From Flaccisagitta enflata (lineage: Eukaryota; Chaetognatha; Sagittoidea; Aphragmophora), in contig OZ231128.1 in NCBI GenBank assembly GCA_965153355.1, forward strand, positions 744,001 to 808,000: a stretch of DNA of 64,000 nucleotides, in the 5' to 3' direction. This document shows, piece by piece, positions 35,140 through 63,653 of the stretch (positions are counted from its first letter, which is position 1; each line of letters begins with the position of its first letter). Position numbers and translations under genes: made by a program. Under the pieces are notes generated by a model that did no database searches, was not told the DNA's origin, and saw nothing but the letters and a program-made list of their open reading frames with translations.

Positions 35140-35460
35140 TTGGTGTCTGGCCCGGCTACTCAGTCTGACCCTGCTACTCAGTCTGACCCGGCTACTCAGT
35201 CTGACCCGGCTACTCAGTCTGACCCGGCTACTCAGTCTGGCCCGGCTACTCAGTCTGACCCGGCTACTCAGTCTGACCCGGCTACTCAGTCTGACCCGGC
35301 TACACAGTCTGACCCGGCAACTCAGTCTGACCCGGCAACTCAGTCTGACCCGACTACTCAGTCTGACCCGACTACTCAGTCTGACCCGACGACTCAGTCT
35401 GACCCGACTACTCAGTCTGACCCGGCTGCTCAGTCTGACCCAGCTACCAATTGCATACCT
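35140..35460 (+). repeat. 18 bp minisatellite (CCGGCTACTCAGTCTGAC)
   Basis: About 17 units of 18 bp. In one plus frame this reads as a DPATQS hexapeptide repeat over 107 codons, with later units changed to DPTTQS. There is no ATG at the frame start and no neighbouring exon. A degenerate GATGGCATACCTTGAAGTTC repeat follows to about 35575. Confidence 0.88.
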
Positions 35461-35582
35461 TGAAGTTCATGATAGCATACCTTGAAGTTCATGGTGGCAT
35501 ACCTTGCAGCCTATGATGGCATACCTTAAACCCCATGATGGCATTCCTTGAAGTCCGTGAAAGCATACCTTACAATCCAACA

Positions 35583-35735
35583 ATAAAAAGGATAAAAAAA
35601 AAATTTTCAAATTTTTCAAAAAAAAAAAAAAATTTTAAAAAAAAAAAATTTAAAAAAAAAAATTTTTTTTTAAAAAAAAAAAAAAAAAATTTTTTCAAAA
35701 AAATTTTTTTTCTCAAAAAAAAAATTCTCAAGTCC
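35583..35735. repeat. Homopolymer-like A/T tract
   Basis: Alternating runs of A and T (up to about 17 A's). The sequence is prone to assembly error, so exact length should not be trusted. Confidence 0.85.
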
Positions 35736-36110
35736 AGGAAATAATGTTACTAGATACATCATAAATACCCTTATATTTTCTTAACCAATATTCAGAATTT
35801 ACTGAAATCTTGCAAGGGAGCTTTAATTGATGCAATGAACCTTCACAACAAGTTTGAACAACATTGGTGAACCTTTATTACCCTTCCCCTATGTAAATTG
35901 CACAAGTCTAGGAAATAATATTACTAGCAAAATACCCTAATATCTTCTAAACCAATACTCAGAATTATCTGAAATCTTGCAGGGGGGCTTTAATTACCAC
36001 AATAAACTTCCAAAACAAGTTTAAACAACATTGGCGAACCTTTACTACCCTTCCCCTATGTAAATTTTTTAAGTCCAGGAATTAATATTACTACAAATAT
36101 AATAGGCAAA
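35729..36110. repeat. ~170 bp tandem repeat, 2.2 copies
   Basis: AAGTCCAGGAAATAATGTTA starts units at 35729, 35903 and 36070. Units share GAAATCTTGCA(A/G)GG(G/A)GGCTTTAATT and ACTACCCTTCCCCTATGTAA. 36111-36665 holds nothing I can support. Confidence 0.85.
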
Positions 36111-36669
36111 GGGTATTAAATATTAATGAATGATGTTGAAAGTTGGTACACAGGTTAGTAATGCCCTTAAAATAACACTGACCAAGTTTCATCAACATCT
36201 GAGTTGTGGTTCTCAAGTTTTTAAGGGTTGAGACAACGACGAACAACGGCTTACTACACGATCAGTGCTATGTTATACTCCTCGACAAAAACTGATCGTC
36301 GAGGACAAAAAGGGTTCACGGTTTCGCCTCTAGCCATTTTCAGCCATATTGCAGGAGATTTTTAAAAACAGATTTAGAATCAGCATAGCTTACTCTACAA
36401 GGCAGATAGGCGAACATGACCACACGGTTCTCTGATTTTGGTTGAAACGAGGTTTTCTCAGCATTTACTTATTTTCTTTCAATTTTTACTATCTTTATCG
36501 CCAAAAAATGCACTCTGGTCTGACTCTGTGATAAATTAGGCAAAGTATAGGAAAAATAATGATGTTTTCTTTGATTTCATAGCAGATATGGTAGGGTCAA
36601 GGGATGTTAAAATTTCTGACAACTTTTTTCTCTCCCTCAATTTCTCTGAGTTGGCGCATGTTAGTAGCC

Positions 36670-36930
36670 TAATCAAAGGGATATAGCTCAAAATCATGTA
36701 TAAAGATGGTCCAAGAAAAAAATTCAGCCATGGGACCCCTGTAAACTATGGCCGCCAGCCCCCTCATATCCCAGGGAAAATATATGGGATAGATTTTGGC
36801 CTCCAGGGTTTCTTATACTTTATAATGGGGAAGGGGGTGGGTGGCGGCCATAGTTTATAGGGGTCCTATGGCTAAATTGTTCTTGTGGACCATCTTTACA
36901 CATGATTTTCAGCTATATCCCTTTGATAGA
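36670..36930. repeat. ~260 bp palindrome
   Basis: AATCAAAGGGATATAGCTCA and AAAGATGGTCC at the left are inverted at the right (GGACCATCTTTACACATGAT, AGCTATATCCCTTTGAT). The inner parts (GGGACCCCTGTAAACTATGG / CCATAGTTTATAGGGGTCC) also pair. Confidence 0.8.
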
Positions 36931-37049
36931 GAACTTTCCTGTGACTTTGGGTAAATAATTGAAGGGCTACTAATGAATGTCATAATACAGTTGAACCCTG
37001 CATTTGCGAATATCAAGGGAACAAAAATTGTATTTGTTAATTGCTGATT

Positions 37050-37140
37050 TCTGAAAGAAAGAAAGAAAGAAAGAAAAAAAGCAAGAAAGAAAGGAAGAAA
37101 GAAAGAAAGAATAAAAGAAAGAAAGAAAGAAAGATCGAAA

Positions 37141-37214
<74 letters not shown>

Positions 37215-37266
37215 AAAAAAGGAAGAAAGGGAGAACGAAAGAATGAAAAAAAATAAAAAAGAAAGA

Positions 37267-37338
<72 letters not shown>

Positions 37339-37486
37339 GAGAAAGGAGGAAAGCAAAAAAGAAAGAAAGAAAGAAAGGAAGAGAAAAAAAGAAAGAAAGA
37401 AAGAAGGGAAAAAAATAAAGAAAGAAAGGATAAGGGAAGAAAAAGAAAGAAAGAAAGAAAGAACGAAAGAAAGAAAGAAAGATAAA

Positions 37487-37546
<60 letters not shown>

Positions 37547-37547
37547 A

Positions 37548-37627
<80 letters not shown>

Positions 37628-37647
37628 AAAAATGAAAGAAAAGAAGC

Positions 37648-37731
<84 letters not shown>

Positions 37732-37780
37732 GAAAGAGAGAGAAAGAGAAAGGAAGAAAGAGAAAGAAAGAAAGAAAGAA
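37050..37780. repeat. (GAAA)n microsatellite, ~730 bp
   Basis: Long GAAA tract with a GCAA block at 37267-37304 and many single-base variants. The Phe/Leu/Ser and Lys/Glu/Arg frames over it are artefacts. A family A copy begins at its right edge. Confidence 0.97.
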
Positions 37781-37942
37781 ACAAGGCCGGATACACGGCA
37801 ATCCAGTCGCGGACGGTTGGGCAGGAGCAGTAATGCAAAAACCGCTCGGAATTCAAAAATGTGACGGACCGACCGACGGACGGACCTACCGACATACCGA
37901 CCGACACGGCAAGGTGTAGAGTCGCGTGTCCGCGACTAAAAA
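37780..37942 (+). repeat. Family A element (full length)
   Basis: Head ACAAGGCCGGATACACGGCA, block GGTTGGGCAGGAGCAGTAAT, GACCGACGGACGGACC run, and tail GAGTCGCGTGTCCGCGACTA. The tail forms a 7 bp hairpin stem. A second truncated head (AACAAGGCCGG) lies at 37977. Confidence 0.8.
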
Positions 37943-38083
37943 GGGAAAGAAATTAGGGATAAACAGAAAGAATGAAAACAAGGCCGGTTGTACGATTTTC
38001 CATGCTTGATGAATTTTAGATGAGCGCAATGATTCGTTGAAACCCAACAATGACCGCGCAGAAAAAAATTTGAATTGAAGATC

Positions 38084-38239
38084 TTTTTAGTTGCGGACAT
38101 GTGACTCTTTACCTTGCTTTGTCCGTTCGTTGGTCCGTCGGTCCGTCCCTCCGTAACATTTTTGAATTGTCAGTGGCTTTTGTATTACTGCCCCTGCCCA
38201 ACCATCCGCGACTGTCTTGATGTGTATCCGGCCTTGTTG
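38084..38239 (-). repeat. Family A element, inverted, just upstream of transporter exon 1
   Basis: Inverse of the preceding copy: TTTTTAGTTGCGGACATGTG, GTCCGTTCGTTGGTCCGTCG, TGCCCCTGCCCAACCATCCG, TGTATCCGGCCTTGTT. It ends 23 bp before the putative ATG at 38263, so it could lie in the 5' UTR, promoter or an intron of the gene. Confidence 0.78.
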
Positions 38240-38262
38240 TGATTAAGCCTTAAATCCTTCAG

Positions 38263-54705
<16,443 letters not shown>

Positions 54706-54716
54706 AGATAGAACTA

Positions 54717-56200
54717 CAGGGTGTTTCAAGCCAAAAAGGAAAAAAGGAGACAAAGCATATCCGCTTCACATATTGTACAATCAAAACTAAGAAAAAAACT
54801 CATTTCTAGCCAAAAACGCCTATTTTCATTGCAAAAAAGATTTTTTTTTCATAAGTTTTTCATACCATGTGAAAGTTTGAGTAAAGCAAAATTTTCAGTT
54901 GTCAGTTCAAAGTAACACACTGAAGATAAGAAATCTCTCTTGACCATTTTCACTATTTTCATAGTGTATCTTTTAGTGATGAAAATCATAGAAAATAACA
55001 TTTATATCACACAATTTTCATGATTCTTGTATAATTGTATATATTGTATATATTGTATAATTTCACCTCAAAATATCTTTAATCAAAAACCATCACCAAG
55101 ATTGCAGCTCTATTTGTTTTGAATGTGATATAAAAAAAATCAAACAATAAGGAACTCATGACAAAAACCAAGAACTGTTTTTCAGATTATAAAGAGATGC
55201 AAATTTTTGAATAAACCTTTGTCAAAGCTTCACTAATAAACTAAAAGCGCCATCATTGTTTGCAGTTATAACAAATGAGCAGACCATCGCATTTCTAATT
55301 CAGCTCGCATGATTTCCTTCTCCTGAACAAGTATAATTACTTGATGGGTAGTACCAAGGCTCATTGGTCAGGGGCAAAAGCCCGCTGGCACTCAATTTTG
55401 GGCCGATTTTCACAAGTCCTTGATATGCCTGTCATTTTGAAAATTTCCTTTCAACACCAACAAATGCATTTCAAAATTTATATTCATTGTTACTTGAAAA
55501 TTGATGAGTTTTTTTAAGAGGGAAAACATGGAAGTCTTTAACTTCTTTTTCTAGTGTTGTATTGGTGTGTAAGTGTAAAGTACTGTTTTACTGTAGTTCT
55601 ATAGCTCTGTACAGTAGTACTGCTCCTGCTTAACCATCCGCGACATTTGCCTGTTTTGGGCTTGTTTCTCTATAAATCTCTTTAGAAAAACTAATCAATT
55701 TTCAAGTATGGTTTCTCTGTGTTCGCAATTACTGATAAAGCTTACGTGCTATGGCCCTTATCATGAATATCAAGAGTATCCCTTGTGATTAAACAATGTT
55801 TTTATGATACACAGAAATTCTTCCTTTTCGAAGAAAGAGAGTCAGCATTAGCATTACTTTTGAAAAACAGACTAATTTACAAAGTGCCCCTTACACAAGA
55901 ATAATAAATCATTGGGACGCATCTCTTTTTTCTTTTTAGTTACTCACTACTCATTTGTGACATATAAACTTGGCATATTGTCGTCTGCAAAAAATAGAAA
56001 GGAAACCACAACATTGCGGTCATTTAAAGGACAATTTCCCCCCGAAAATCGGAATTGACCAAATTATGAGTCATTATCCTTTATAATATATAGTGTATAT
56101 TCACTGTTGCTTCTCCGGTCTCTACGGCGCCTATCCAGTTATGAGGATAAGACTACAAAAAACATCAATCAGGGTGCGTTTCTTGTCGTAGACGACCGCT
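54717..56200. other. 3' flank of the transporter gene, no further gene
   Basis: CAGGGTGTTTCAAGCC with a TA before it (54715-16) looks like a left element end of the 52.9 kb type, only 11 bp past the stop codon. No matching right end is found. AT-rich DNA follows with AATAAA at 55210 and 55235. A family A-like fragment (ACTGCTCCTGCTTAACCATC) is at 55618. I see no other coding sequence. Confidence 0.5.
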
Positions 56201-56203
56201 TTT

Positions 56204-56412
56204 TGGGCAGCGGCCCCGAAGGGGCCGATGACCTATGCTTTCACACAGGGCAAATTTCTCCTCCTTCTCCTTCTCCTCCTCCTCCTTCTCCTCCTTCGTA
56301 CCCCCCCCCCCCCGCAGCTTCGCGGCCCAAATTCTGGCTGTGAGGCCCATATTCCACCCCAGAGATCAAAATTCTTACCTTGAGGCCCAAGTTCTAGCCT
56401 TGAGGCCCAATC
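56204..56412. repeat. Family B left arm plus short array
   Basis: GGGCAGCGGCCCCGAAGGGG CCGATGACCTATGCTTTCAC, a TCCTTC tract, a C-run near 56305, then five ~22 bp units (TTGAGGCCCAAGTTCTAGCC). No right arm. 56413-56900 holds nothing recognised. Confidence 0.6.
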
Positions 56413-56901
56413 TGATGAGCTAGGTTAGAACATTGTCAAATGAAGTCCTGATGAAGTAAAGTCACAAGTTAAAGAATGAGAGAAGCCAATATATTCAAGC
56501 TATAAAACAACCTTTAATCAGCATAAATCTCAATTTTTTTATACATCTGATAAGATTAAAATACCTAAAATCTATCCTCCAGTGTGGGTCGTCTTTGCTC
56601 CCATCGTACTGTAGCTGCGCAGTAGTTTTCATGCTTATTAGCCATGAAAACATGCAATTGGTACAAGGGGAGTGCAGCAGAGAAAATGTTTTTTAAAATC
56701 AGACTCAGACAGTATTTGGTCTCCCCGATCATATATATTTGAATTGTGCAAAGTGATAAAAATTGAGACGCTCCTCTCTACAATCAAAGTTGTGAGAATT
56801 TTTGGCATCTTTTATAGATTGCGTTCCTTGATTTTTGCTGTTTTTTTTATATTTCCTGGTAGTTTCAGGTGTGTTTTAGCAGTTTTCTACCCACATACAT
56901 A

Positions 56902-57246
56902 CCGTATTTCCTGCATTTATCGCCCCCCCTCTAATTAGCGCCCCCCCCCCTTTTTCATGAAAGAATGAGCTGATGACAAGAAACAATTTTTGAAAAAAAC
57001 CTTTGAAATTCATTATGAATTAAAGTATCTCAGCAAAAATCAAATAGAAATAGCATGCAATACAGCAAAATTTTCTTTTTCCAGTGTTTTACTACACTGA
57101 ATTATAATGTTTTGAGGAAAAACAATAAGTTTAATGAAAAATCATCAATGCATGAGTGAATAAGGGGGCGCTAATTGCAGGTAAGAAATGACAATGTTGC
57201 ATTTCAATTTCAAAAGCGCCCGGGGCGCTAATTACAGGAAATACGG
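56902..57246. mobile_element. MITE-1 copy b, TA target duplication
   Basis: CCGTATTTCCTGCATTTATC at the left, GCGCTAATTACAGGAAATAC GG at the right, TA on both sides (56900-01, 57247-48). GCGCCCCC blocks lie inside each end, as in the 3301 copy. 345 bp, non-coding. Confidence 0.87.
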
Positions 57247-57499
57247 TATATATTTGACTAAAAACCCAGTAAACATCAATTAATATATGTATACCAAACT
57301 CATCATCACGCAGACAATAGAGTTCAATGACATGGACAAGTTACATGACCGCTTACTACTTACAGAACATACTTTGGAAAGTTGTAGCAAATTTGATTTT
57401 AAGCAATGTTCCCTAAAAAAATTTCTCAAAACATTAATATTTTAACGAGAACACATGGAAATGTGTTCCCATAGCAACCAGCTATCAAATATCACTCCT

Positions 57500-57680
57500 C
57501 TACCTTTATTCATCTCTCCACAATGCATGCCCCCCTTATCTCAAGTCTATATGAGATCTACTGCATGTTTCAAATAGTGTATGTTTCAATTGTGTATGTT
57601 TCAAATATTACTATTCTGGCTTCATTCATTTTGCTACAATGCTTGCCCCTGTTATCTCAAGTCTAGACGAGATCTACTGT
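57500..57680. repeat. Two right-end fragments related to the intron 11 element
   Basis: CTTATCTCAAGTCTATATGA GATCTACTG at 57536-57565 and GTTATCTCAAGTCTAGACGA GATCTACTGTA at 57650-57681 resemble the terminal repeat at 52601. The ~110 bp spacing suggests a tandem duplication. 57249-57500 holds nothing else recognised. Confidence 0.5.
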
Positions 57681-57683
57681 ACA

Positions 57684-58111
57684 ACAGGTCGCCCAAGGGC
57701 AATATGTTGTCAGCAATACCCGTTGCCCTGCTTAGCACGATTATGAAATTGAGTGAGAGGAAGCAGGGCAGCAACCTCAAAGGGGACAAAGTCCTGTGGA
57801 ACACATTGGGACTTTTGTTCATCCCCCCAGGCCCTCTTAGGCCTGAATTCTGCCCTCTCAGGCCTGAAATCTACCCTCTCAGGCCTAAAATCTGCCATCC
57901 CAGGCCTTGAATCTGTGAGGGCAGATTTAGGGTCTGAGAGGGCAGATTGTAGGCCTGAGAGGACAGATTTCAAACCTGAGTGGGCAGATTTCAGGCTTGA
58001 GAGAGCCTGGGGGGACAGATGATCGAACAAATGGACAAACGAACGGACGAACAGACGAACATAAGTCCCCATGTGTTCTACAGGACTTCGTTCCCTTCAG
58101 GTCCGCTGCCC
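57684..58111. mobile_element. Family B foldback element, tail on the left
   Basis: Inverse orientation to the other copies: tail GGTCGCCCAAGGGCAATATG, CCGTTGCCCTGC, then arm GGCAGCAACCTCAAAGGGGA ... ACACATTGGGACTTTTG, a ~21 bp array that flips near 57910, and closing arm TAAGTCCCCATGTGTTCTAC...TTCAGGTCCGCTGCCC. Confidence 0.77.
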
Positions 58112-58399
58112 ATATACTGTAAATCCATCAAGCGATGAGAACAATGCCTGTCTCACGGTGGAAGCTGATTAGGCCAATGATTTGGTTTGTAAGGTAGAGC
58201 AGGAGGAGGAAGAGGAGGAAGACAAAGATGCTGATTGTGATCCTTACGCCGACCATTTTGCGGCTCTTCTTCAGTTGGACACAGGGATGTATAAGCGGCT
58301 TTGTCTGAAAATCTGTCTGTCTGTCTTTTGGTCGGTCGGTTGGTTGGTCCATCACGCTTGAGTGAAAAATCGCAGAAAATTTTTTCATCTTGTTTATCA

Positions 58400-58690
58400 T
58401 TTATGTCACTCGTCATTTCATTCAATATCATATTCATCCACGGTTAAGTCTTATAGAGCTTTGGATAGGTCTGATAGGGCTTGGGATAGGTTTAAGAATT
58501 CATGTTTCTTGTCATTTTATTCATTAGCATATTCATCTACGGTTAGATTAATAGTGATTGGGATAGGTCTGATAGAGCTCACAAAGATCTGATAGAGCTC
58601 AGGATAGGTCTAAGAATTCATGTTTCTTGTCATTTCATTCATAATCATATTTATCTACGGTTAGGTAAATGGGCTCGGGATAGGTTGCCA
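58400..58690. repeat. ~118 bp tandem repeat, about 2.3 copies
   Basis: TAAGAATTCATGTTTCTTGT at 58493 and 58611, and CATATTCATCTACGGTTAG variants near 58430, 58530 and 58645. An A-related fragment (GGTCGGTCGGTTGGTTGGTC) lies at 58330. 58691-59060 holds nothing recognised. Confidence 0.8.
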
Positions 58691-59063
58691 TGTACATGTC
58701 TTTTTTCGCCAAATGAAGATTGTGTCGCATGACGCCAAGGATGATGAAAGTTTGTTATCAAATGGAAAGATTTAGCAAGAGGAGAGAATAAGACAAATTC
58801 TACTTAGTTGTATTGACACACTTTCTAATTCCACAAAGGATGCTCAGGAGGAGGAGGAGGGGGAGAGGAAGTAGATCAGGAAAAATGTTACAGGAAGAGA
58901 TGAAAGAAGCAATTTTCAAACAGGATCAAGGGAAGGTGTGCAGTTGAACATCTGTGTAGTCGTTTAAGTGGCATTGGAGGCAGGTAGTGGCTGCGCCAAT
59001 TTTGTGTTTGTCTGCCTGTCCGTCTGGCCTGGTTTGATAACGCGTATTACGTTGCTGCGGTTG

Positions 59064-59087
59064 TGATGTGTGTGTGTGTGAGTGTGG

Positions 59088-59181
<94 letters not shown>
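59064..59181. repeat. (GT)n microsatellite
   Basis: GT run with a GAGTGTGGGAG interruption near 59080. Confidence 0.95.
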
Positions 59182-59182
<1 letters not shown>

Positions 59183-59372
59183 TCTGTTGTGCGCCTTTGC
59201 TCACCCATCCGCGATGATTGTGTAACCCTGGGATACTTGTTGACGCAATACATTACCAACATCAAGACCTTGGTAATTTCTTCCATTGTCATTATGCAAT
59301 GTTAGTCATCATTGATGACACATGGGTGTTATTACTATCTTAGAAATAAAAAAAATTTCAACTTAAATATTA

Positions 59373-59929
59373 CCCTGCCATCAATTACAACTGTAACGAA
59401 AGAAACCTTTATTGTGCGTAAAGTATTCATGTTGAAGAATTTTGCTTTGTATCCCCTAAAAGCACATGATCTACCATTTTTTCATGCAAAATTTCATAGC
59501 TCTGGCTCAAACAGTTTGGCCACAACATCTATTTGAATGAAAAACTTGCTGGACAAGTTTGAGCAAATTTTGAATCAGAAGATATTAAAATGTTAGCTAA
59601 AAATTTTTCACTTGTCCAAAAAAATTTGAAAAATGCAAACAAATGATGTATCAACAAGTATTCTTGATCAGTTTAGTCATTTTGATTTAATTTGCATGAA
59701 TTCAGAACAGTCTTTACGTGAAAAATTGCTTAAAAATGATGTTTCTAAAAAAAACCTTGTAAAATTTGAAAGTAATGTGGAAACCAAACCGCTTGAGCCA
59801 GTGCTTTGAGATTTTGCATGAACAAATGGTAGGTTATGTGCTTTCAGATGATAAAAACAGAATTCCTCATAATGAATAATTTCAATGCAATAAAGGTTTC
59901 TTTCGTTACAGTTGTATTTGATGACAGGG
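59373..59929. mobile_element. MITE-6, TA-flanked palindromic element
   Basis: CCCTGCCATCAATTACAACT GTAACGAAAGAAACC at the left is inverted at the right (GGTTTCTTTCGTTACAGTTG TATTTGATGACAGGG). TA lies on both sides (59371-72, 59930-31). Pairing continues far inward (AAAGCACATGATCTACCATT / AATGGTAGGTTATGTGCTTT), so it is nearly a full palindrome. Confidence 0.85.
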
Positions 59930-60157
59930 TAGTTCATTTATTGACATAAAAATGAACACAACTCAATTGCGAATCAATGAATATCTCATGTTAGCCTCCT
60001 TTGACTGAATCACTGCTGCTATTCATCAGAGAAGCAGTTTGCAGGGCTTCCCGAAGCACTCTGGATTGATGGTGTTCCAGACCTTTCTAGGGATTTTGTT
60101 GATCTTTTCTTTTTCTACGTTGAAACTTTTGGGTCTAAAGAGATTCAACAAATCATA

Positions 60158-60361
60158 AAAAAAGGTCGGATACACGGCTACCGAAGTCGCGTGCGGGTGG
60201 GTAGGGGCCATATTTGAGGTCACCAGACCATTTGGGCAGGAGCAGTGAGGTCAAAGAAATAAAATCATAAAAAATAAGTAAAGTGTGACTGATCAACCGA
60301 CAGACCAACCGACCAACCGACGGACAAAGCGGGTTGTAGTCGCGTGCACGCGACTAAAAAT
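60158..60361 (+). repeat. Family A2 element (full length)
   Basis: AAAAAAAGGTCGGATACACG, GGTGGGTAGGGGCCATATTT, GGGCAGGAGCAGTGAGGTC, AAGTAAAGTGTGACTGATC, a GACCAACCGACC run and the fully palindromic tail AGTCGCGTGCACGCGACT followed by AAAAA. Confidence 0.78.
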
Positions 60362-60394
60362 TGGTGACGTAAGTGTAGCCCTTCATTTTGAAAG

Positions 60395-60590
60395 CAGTCT
60401 ACACAAACCGCATCTGTCTAGCTCAATGCGTTTAGAAGTTATTTGAAAAAAAGTGATGTGTTATCAGTTGAAGATTTTTTAGAAATGGCAGAAACAAAAT
60501 TGAAACATGCCCTTCAAAGTTGAATAACTTTTGAATGCATTGAGTTGGAGAGATGCAGTTAGCGTGGATCGCTTGCAAATTTGAAGGACT
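60395..60590. repeat. ~195 bp palindrome
   Basis: CGCATCTGTCTAGCTCAATG CGTTTAGAAGTTATTTGAA is inverted as TTGAATAACTTTTGAATGCA TTGAGTTGGAGAGATGC. Outside it, 60685-60895 is a split A-related element (CTTGCGACTCTATAAGAGGC ... ) that resumes after the GT tract. Confidence 0.65.
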
Positions 60591-60929
60591 TTGATAAGCT
60601 CACCAATTTTTTAATTCTTCGTTGATTCTAGTCTGAGATATACATGTAATCGTGTGGAAACCTTTTCATTTCTGAGATAGTATTCACGGACTTGCGACTC
60701 TATAAGAGGCTTTGTCTATCCCTCAGTCCATCCGTTTTTCTGCAGTTTTGTGTTATAACACAAAAGAAGCAAAAATGAAATTATCCCCTGAGCGCTTTTT
60801 GAGTTATTTTCAAATAAGAAAAAAAAAGACCCATTTTCAATACAAATTCTATCGAGTTGTATCGTTGGTCCATCTGTTGGTCCGGAGTTGGCTGGAGTTG
60901 GATATGGTAAAAATGTAATTATGAAATGC

Positions 60930-61066
<137 letters not shown>

Positions 61067-61746
61067 TGTTTGGGATCTTGGAGGGGGGCTGTACGCTCCT
61101 GCCCAACCATCCACGACCTTATTGTTTACTTGCTTGTATCAATCTTTCGTCTTCCCTCTCATCATCTTTCTGTCCGTCCGTCCATCATTTCCACCCAACT
61201 GACCCCCGTTTATAGCATTGCTTCATATTTCTGAAAAATTGTTGGTATTCTTCAAATCTGGATTTCAAACTGAGTCAACCTAACTCGGACAGCAGCGAAC
61301 ATGCAGCGGGCAGGGGCAGTGCACATTTTGAAATAAGTTTTCTGACCAACTGACGGACTAACCGGCCGACTAAAAACTAGGGAGAAAATTCTGCTGCGAC
61401 TCACGCATATAAATGACATGAGTGACAAAAGGCCAATATCTTTTGTTGTCTGGCGCAAAAAGCTAGAATCAAAAAAACAAAAAGCAAATATTGGCCATTA
61501 GTTGTTTAGATTAACGCAAGCGACTGTATCAATTGCGTATTGGTCCATGCTTTGGTCAGTTTGTTGACCGGTCAGTCACAGTTGACCTATAATTCACCAC
61601 TGCCCCTGCCCGACAACATGCATTTTCTACGTGAGTAACGTGACCCTTTTATTTTCTATTTTTAAGTCAGCAGTTTTTAGCTAACTCTCAACATGTTAAC
61701 ATTTTTGTCGTTTTGAAAACCATTCATTCTTTATGTTGTTTTTTTT

Positions 61747-61860
61747 TAGTCGCTTGCAGGCGACTCTACAACCCGCTTTGTCCGTCCTTCCGTCCATCCG
61801 TCCCTCGGTCGGTCGGTACATCCATCCGTCAAACTTTACTTTTTTTATATCTTTAAGTTG
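61747..61860 (-). repeat. Family A2 element, inverted, 3' part
   Basis: TTAGTCGCTTGCAGGCGACT, CTACAACCCGCTTTGTCCGT, a CCGTCCATCCGTCC run and AAACTTTACTTTTTTTATA. The head is missing. Other A-like remnants are at 61250-61380 and 61520-61640. Confidence 0.6.
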
Positions 61861-61989
61861 TTTTTAGTCATTTTAGGTTACCAGTAATGACGACTGTCGC
61901 CGAGAGGAAAAAAGTCGTAAACATTGGTCACTTTTCGTCAAGCTTGAAACTTCAGTCCCCGCATTTATTTATTTTTTAGATGAAATCAA

Positions 61990-62220
61990 GAGCAATTGTA
62001 TGTATTGATTGCACTGAAAATCAGAGAAAAATAGAACTGAGCCAAATGAGCTAGATGAGCTCAACCAGATATCCAGCTATGCTCACTGAATGGCTTTCTT
62101 GTATTTGCATGCTCAATTTAAACATTTATTCATCCTTTTAAAAATCAGAAAAAAAAATGAGCTAGAATACTTAAAAACACCCTCACAGATAAGCAGCTAT
62201 GCTCACTGACATGCTTTCCT
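61990..62220 (+). repeat. Dispersed segment shared with 17.4 kb, two partial copies
   Basis: TGTATTGATTGCACTGAAAA, AACTGAGCCAAATGAGCTAG and AGCTATGCTCACTGAATGGC at 61998-62095. A second copy with GAGCTAGAATACTTAAAAAC and AGCTATGCTCACTGACATGC ends near 62215. Confidence 0.55.
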
Positions 62221-62327
62221 ATAGCTGCTTTCTGAGACATGTATCAAAATATTCATTCATTTGTTGCGGCTTCTTGGTGTTGGCCTTATTTTTAAACAAA
62301 ACTACCCTCTGTTTAAATCAGTTCATA

Positions 62328-62760
<433 letters not shown>

Positions 62761-63444
62761 TAGGTGCGACAAAGCACCTGGATAACTGGCTGTGACCGTC
62801 GGTTGGTTGGTTGGTTGGTCGGTCTGTCTGTCTGTAACGCATTCGTTCGATGATCGACATGTCGCACCTTATTGGCGTACTTGGCCTTGTTTCCACATTC
62901 AACTGAACATTCAGTGTTTTCACGCCACCAATTTCCAACCCTTGCAGTTGGGGAAAGCAGTAAATTCTAAGATAACAACATCTGTTTAGACATTATTTGA
63001 AAGGTGTGGAACATTGGATAGTTTATTCTTCTAAGCATGAATTCACTAGATAATTGTAAAAACAATGACAGTGACAATACACGCACTTGAATAGTGGGAA
63101 TTGAGACGACAGATTTTAATGATACAATAAAAAGTTAACTTTTTAATTAATGACATTGCCGAGTAATAACCGAGAACGACTCCACTTCGGCACGTCGGTG
63201 GGAAGAAAAGGAACATCTTCCATCAACTACGCTGTCCTCACATCTTTTCAATGAATTTAAAAGCTAAAAACTGAGATTGGAAAATCTCAATGTTTGGAAA
63301 ATCTTATGAGGAAAATAATAAAGACTCAAAGTGTTGTAACAAAAGTGACATGAGATTGTAACGTATAAAAGCTAAAATGTGCAAACTGAGGGAAGCTAAT
63401 TGCAGGGCAACAGCAGTAGTCACTTTTATATTTTAATTCTTAAT

Positions 63445-63622
<178 letters not shown>

Positions 63623-63653
63623 GAGAGAAACAGAGAGTCTACCTGGTGGCATC

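Noticed and set aside
36909-37907. 332-codon Phe/Leu/Ser frame
   Set aside because: It is the translation of the (GAAA)n complement.
37780-37942. Family A as a typical Helitron
   Set aside because: There is a 3' hairpin but no TC start, no CTRR end and no clear A/T insertion site, so the assignment is not supported.
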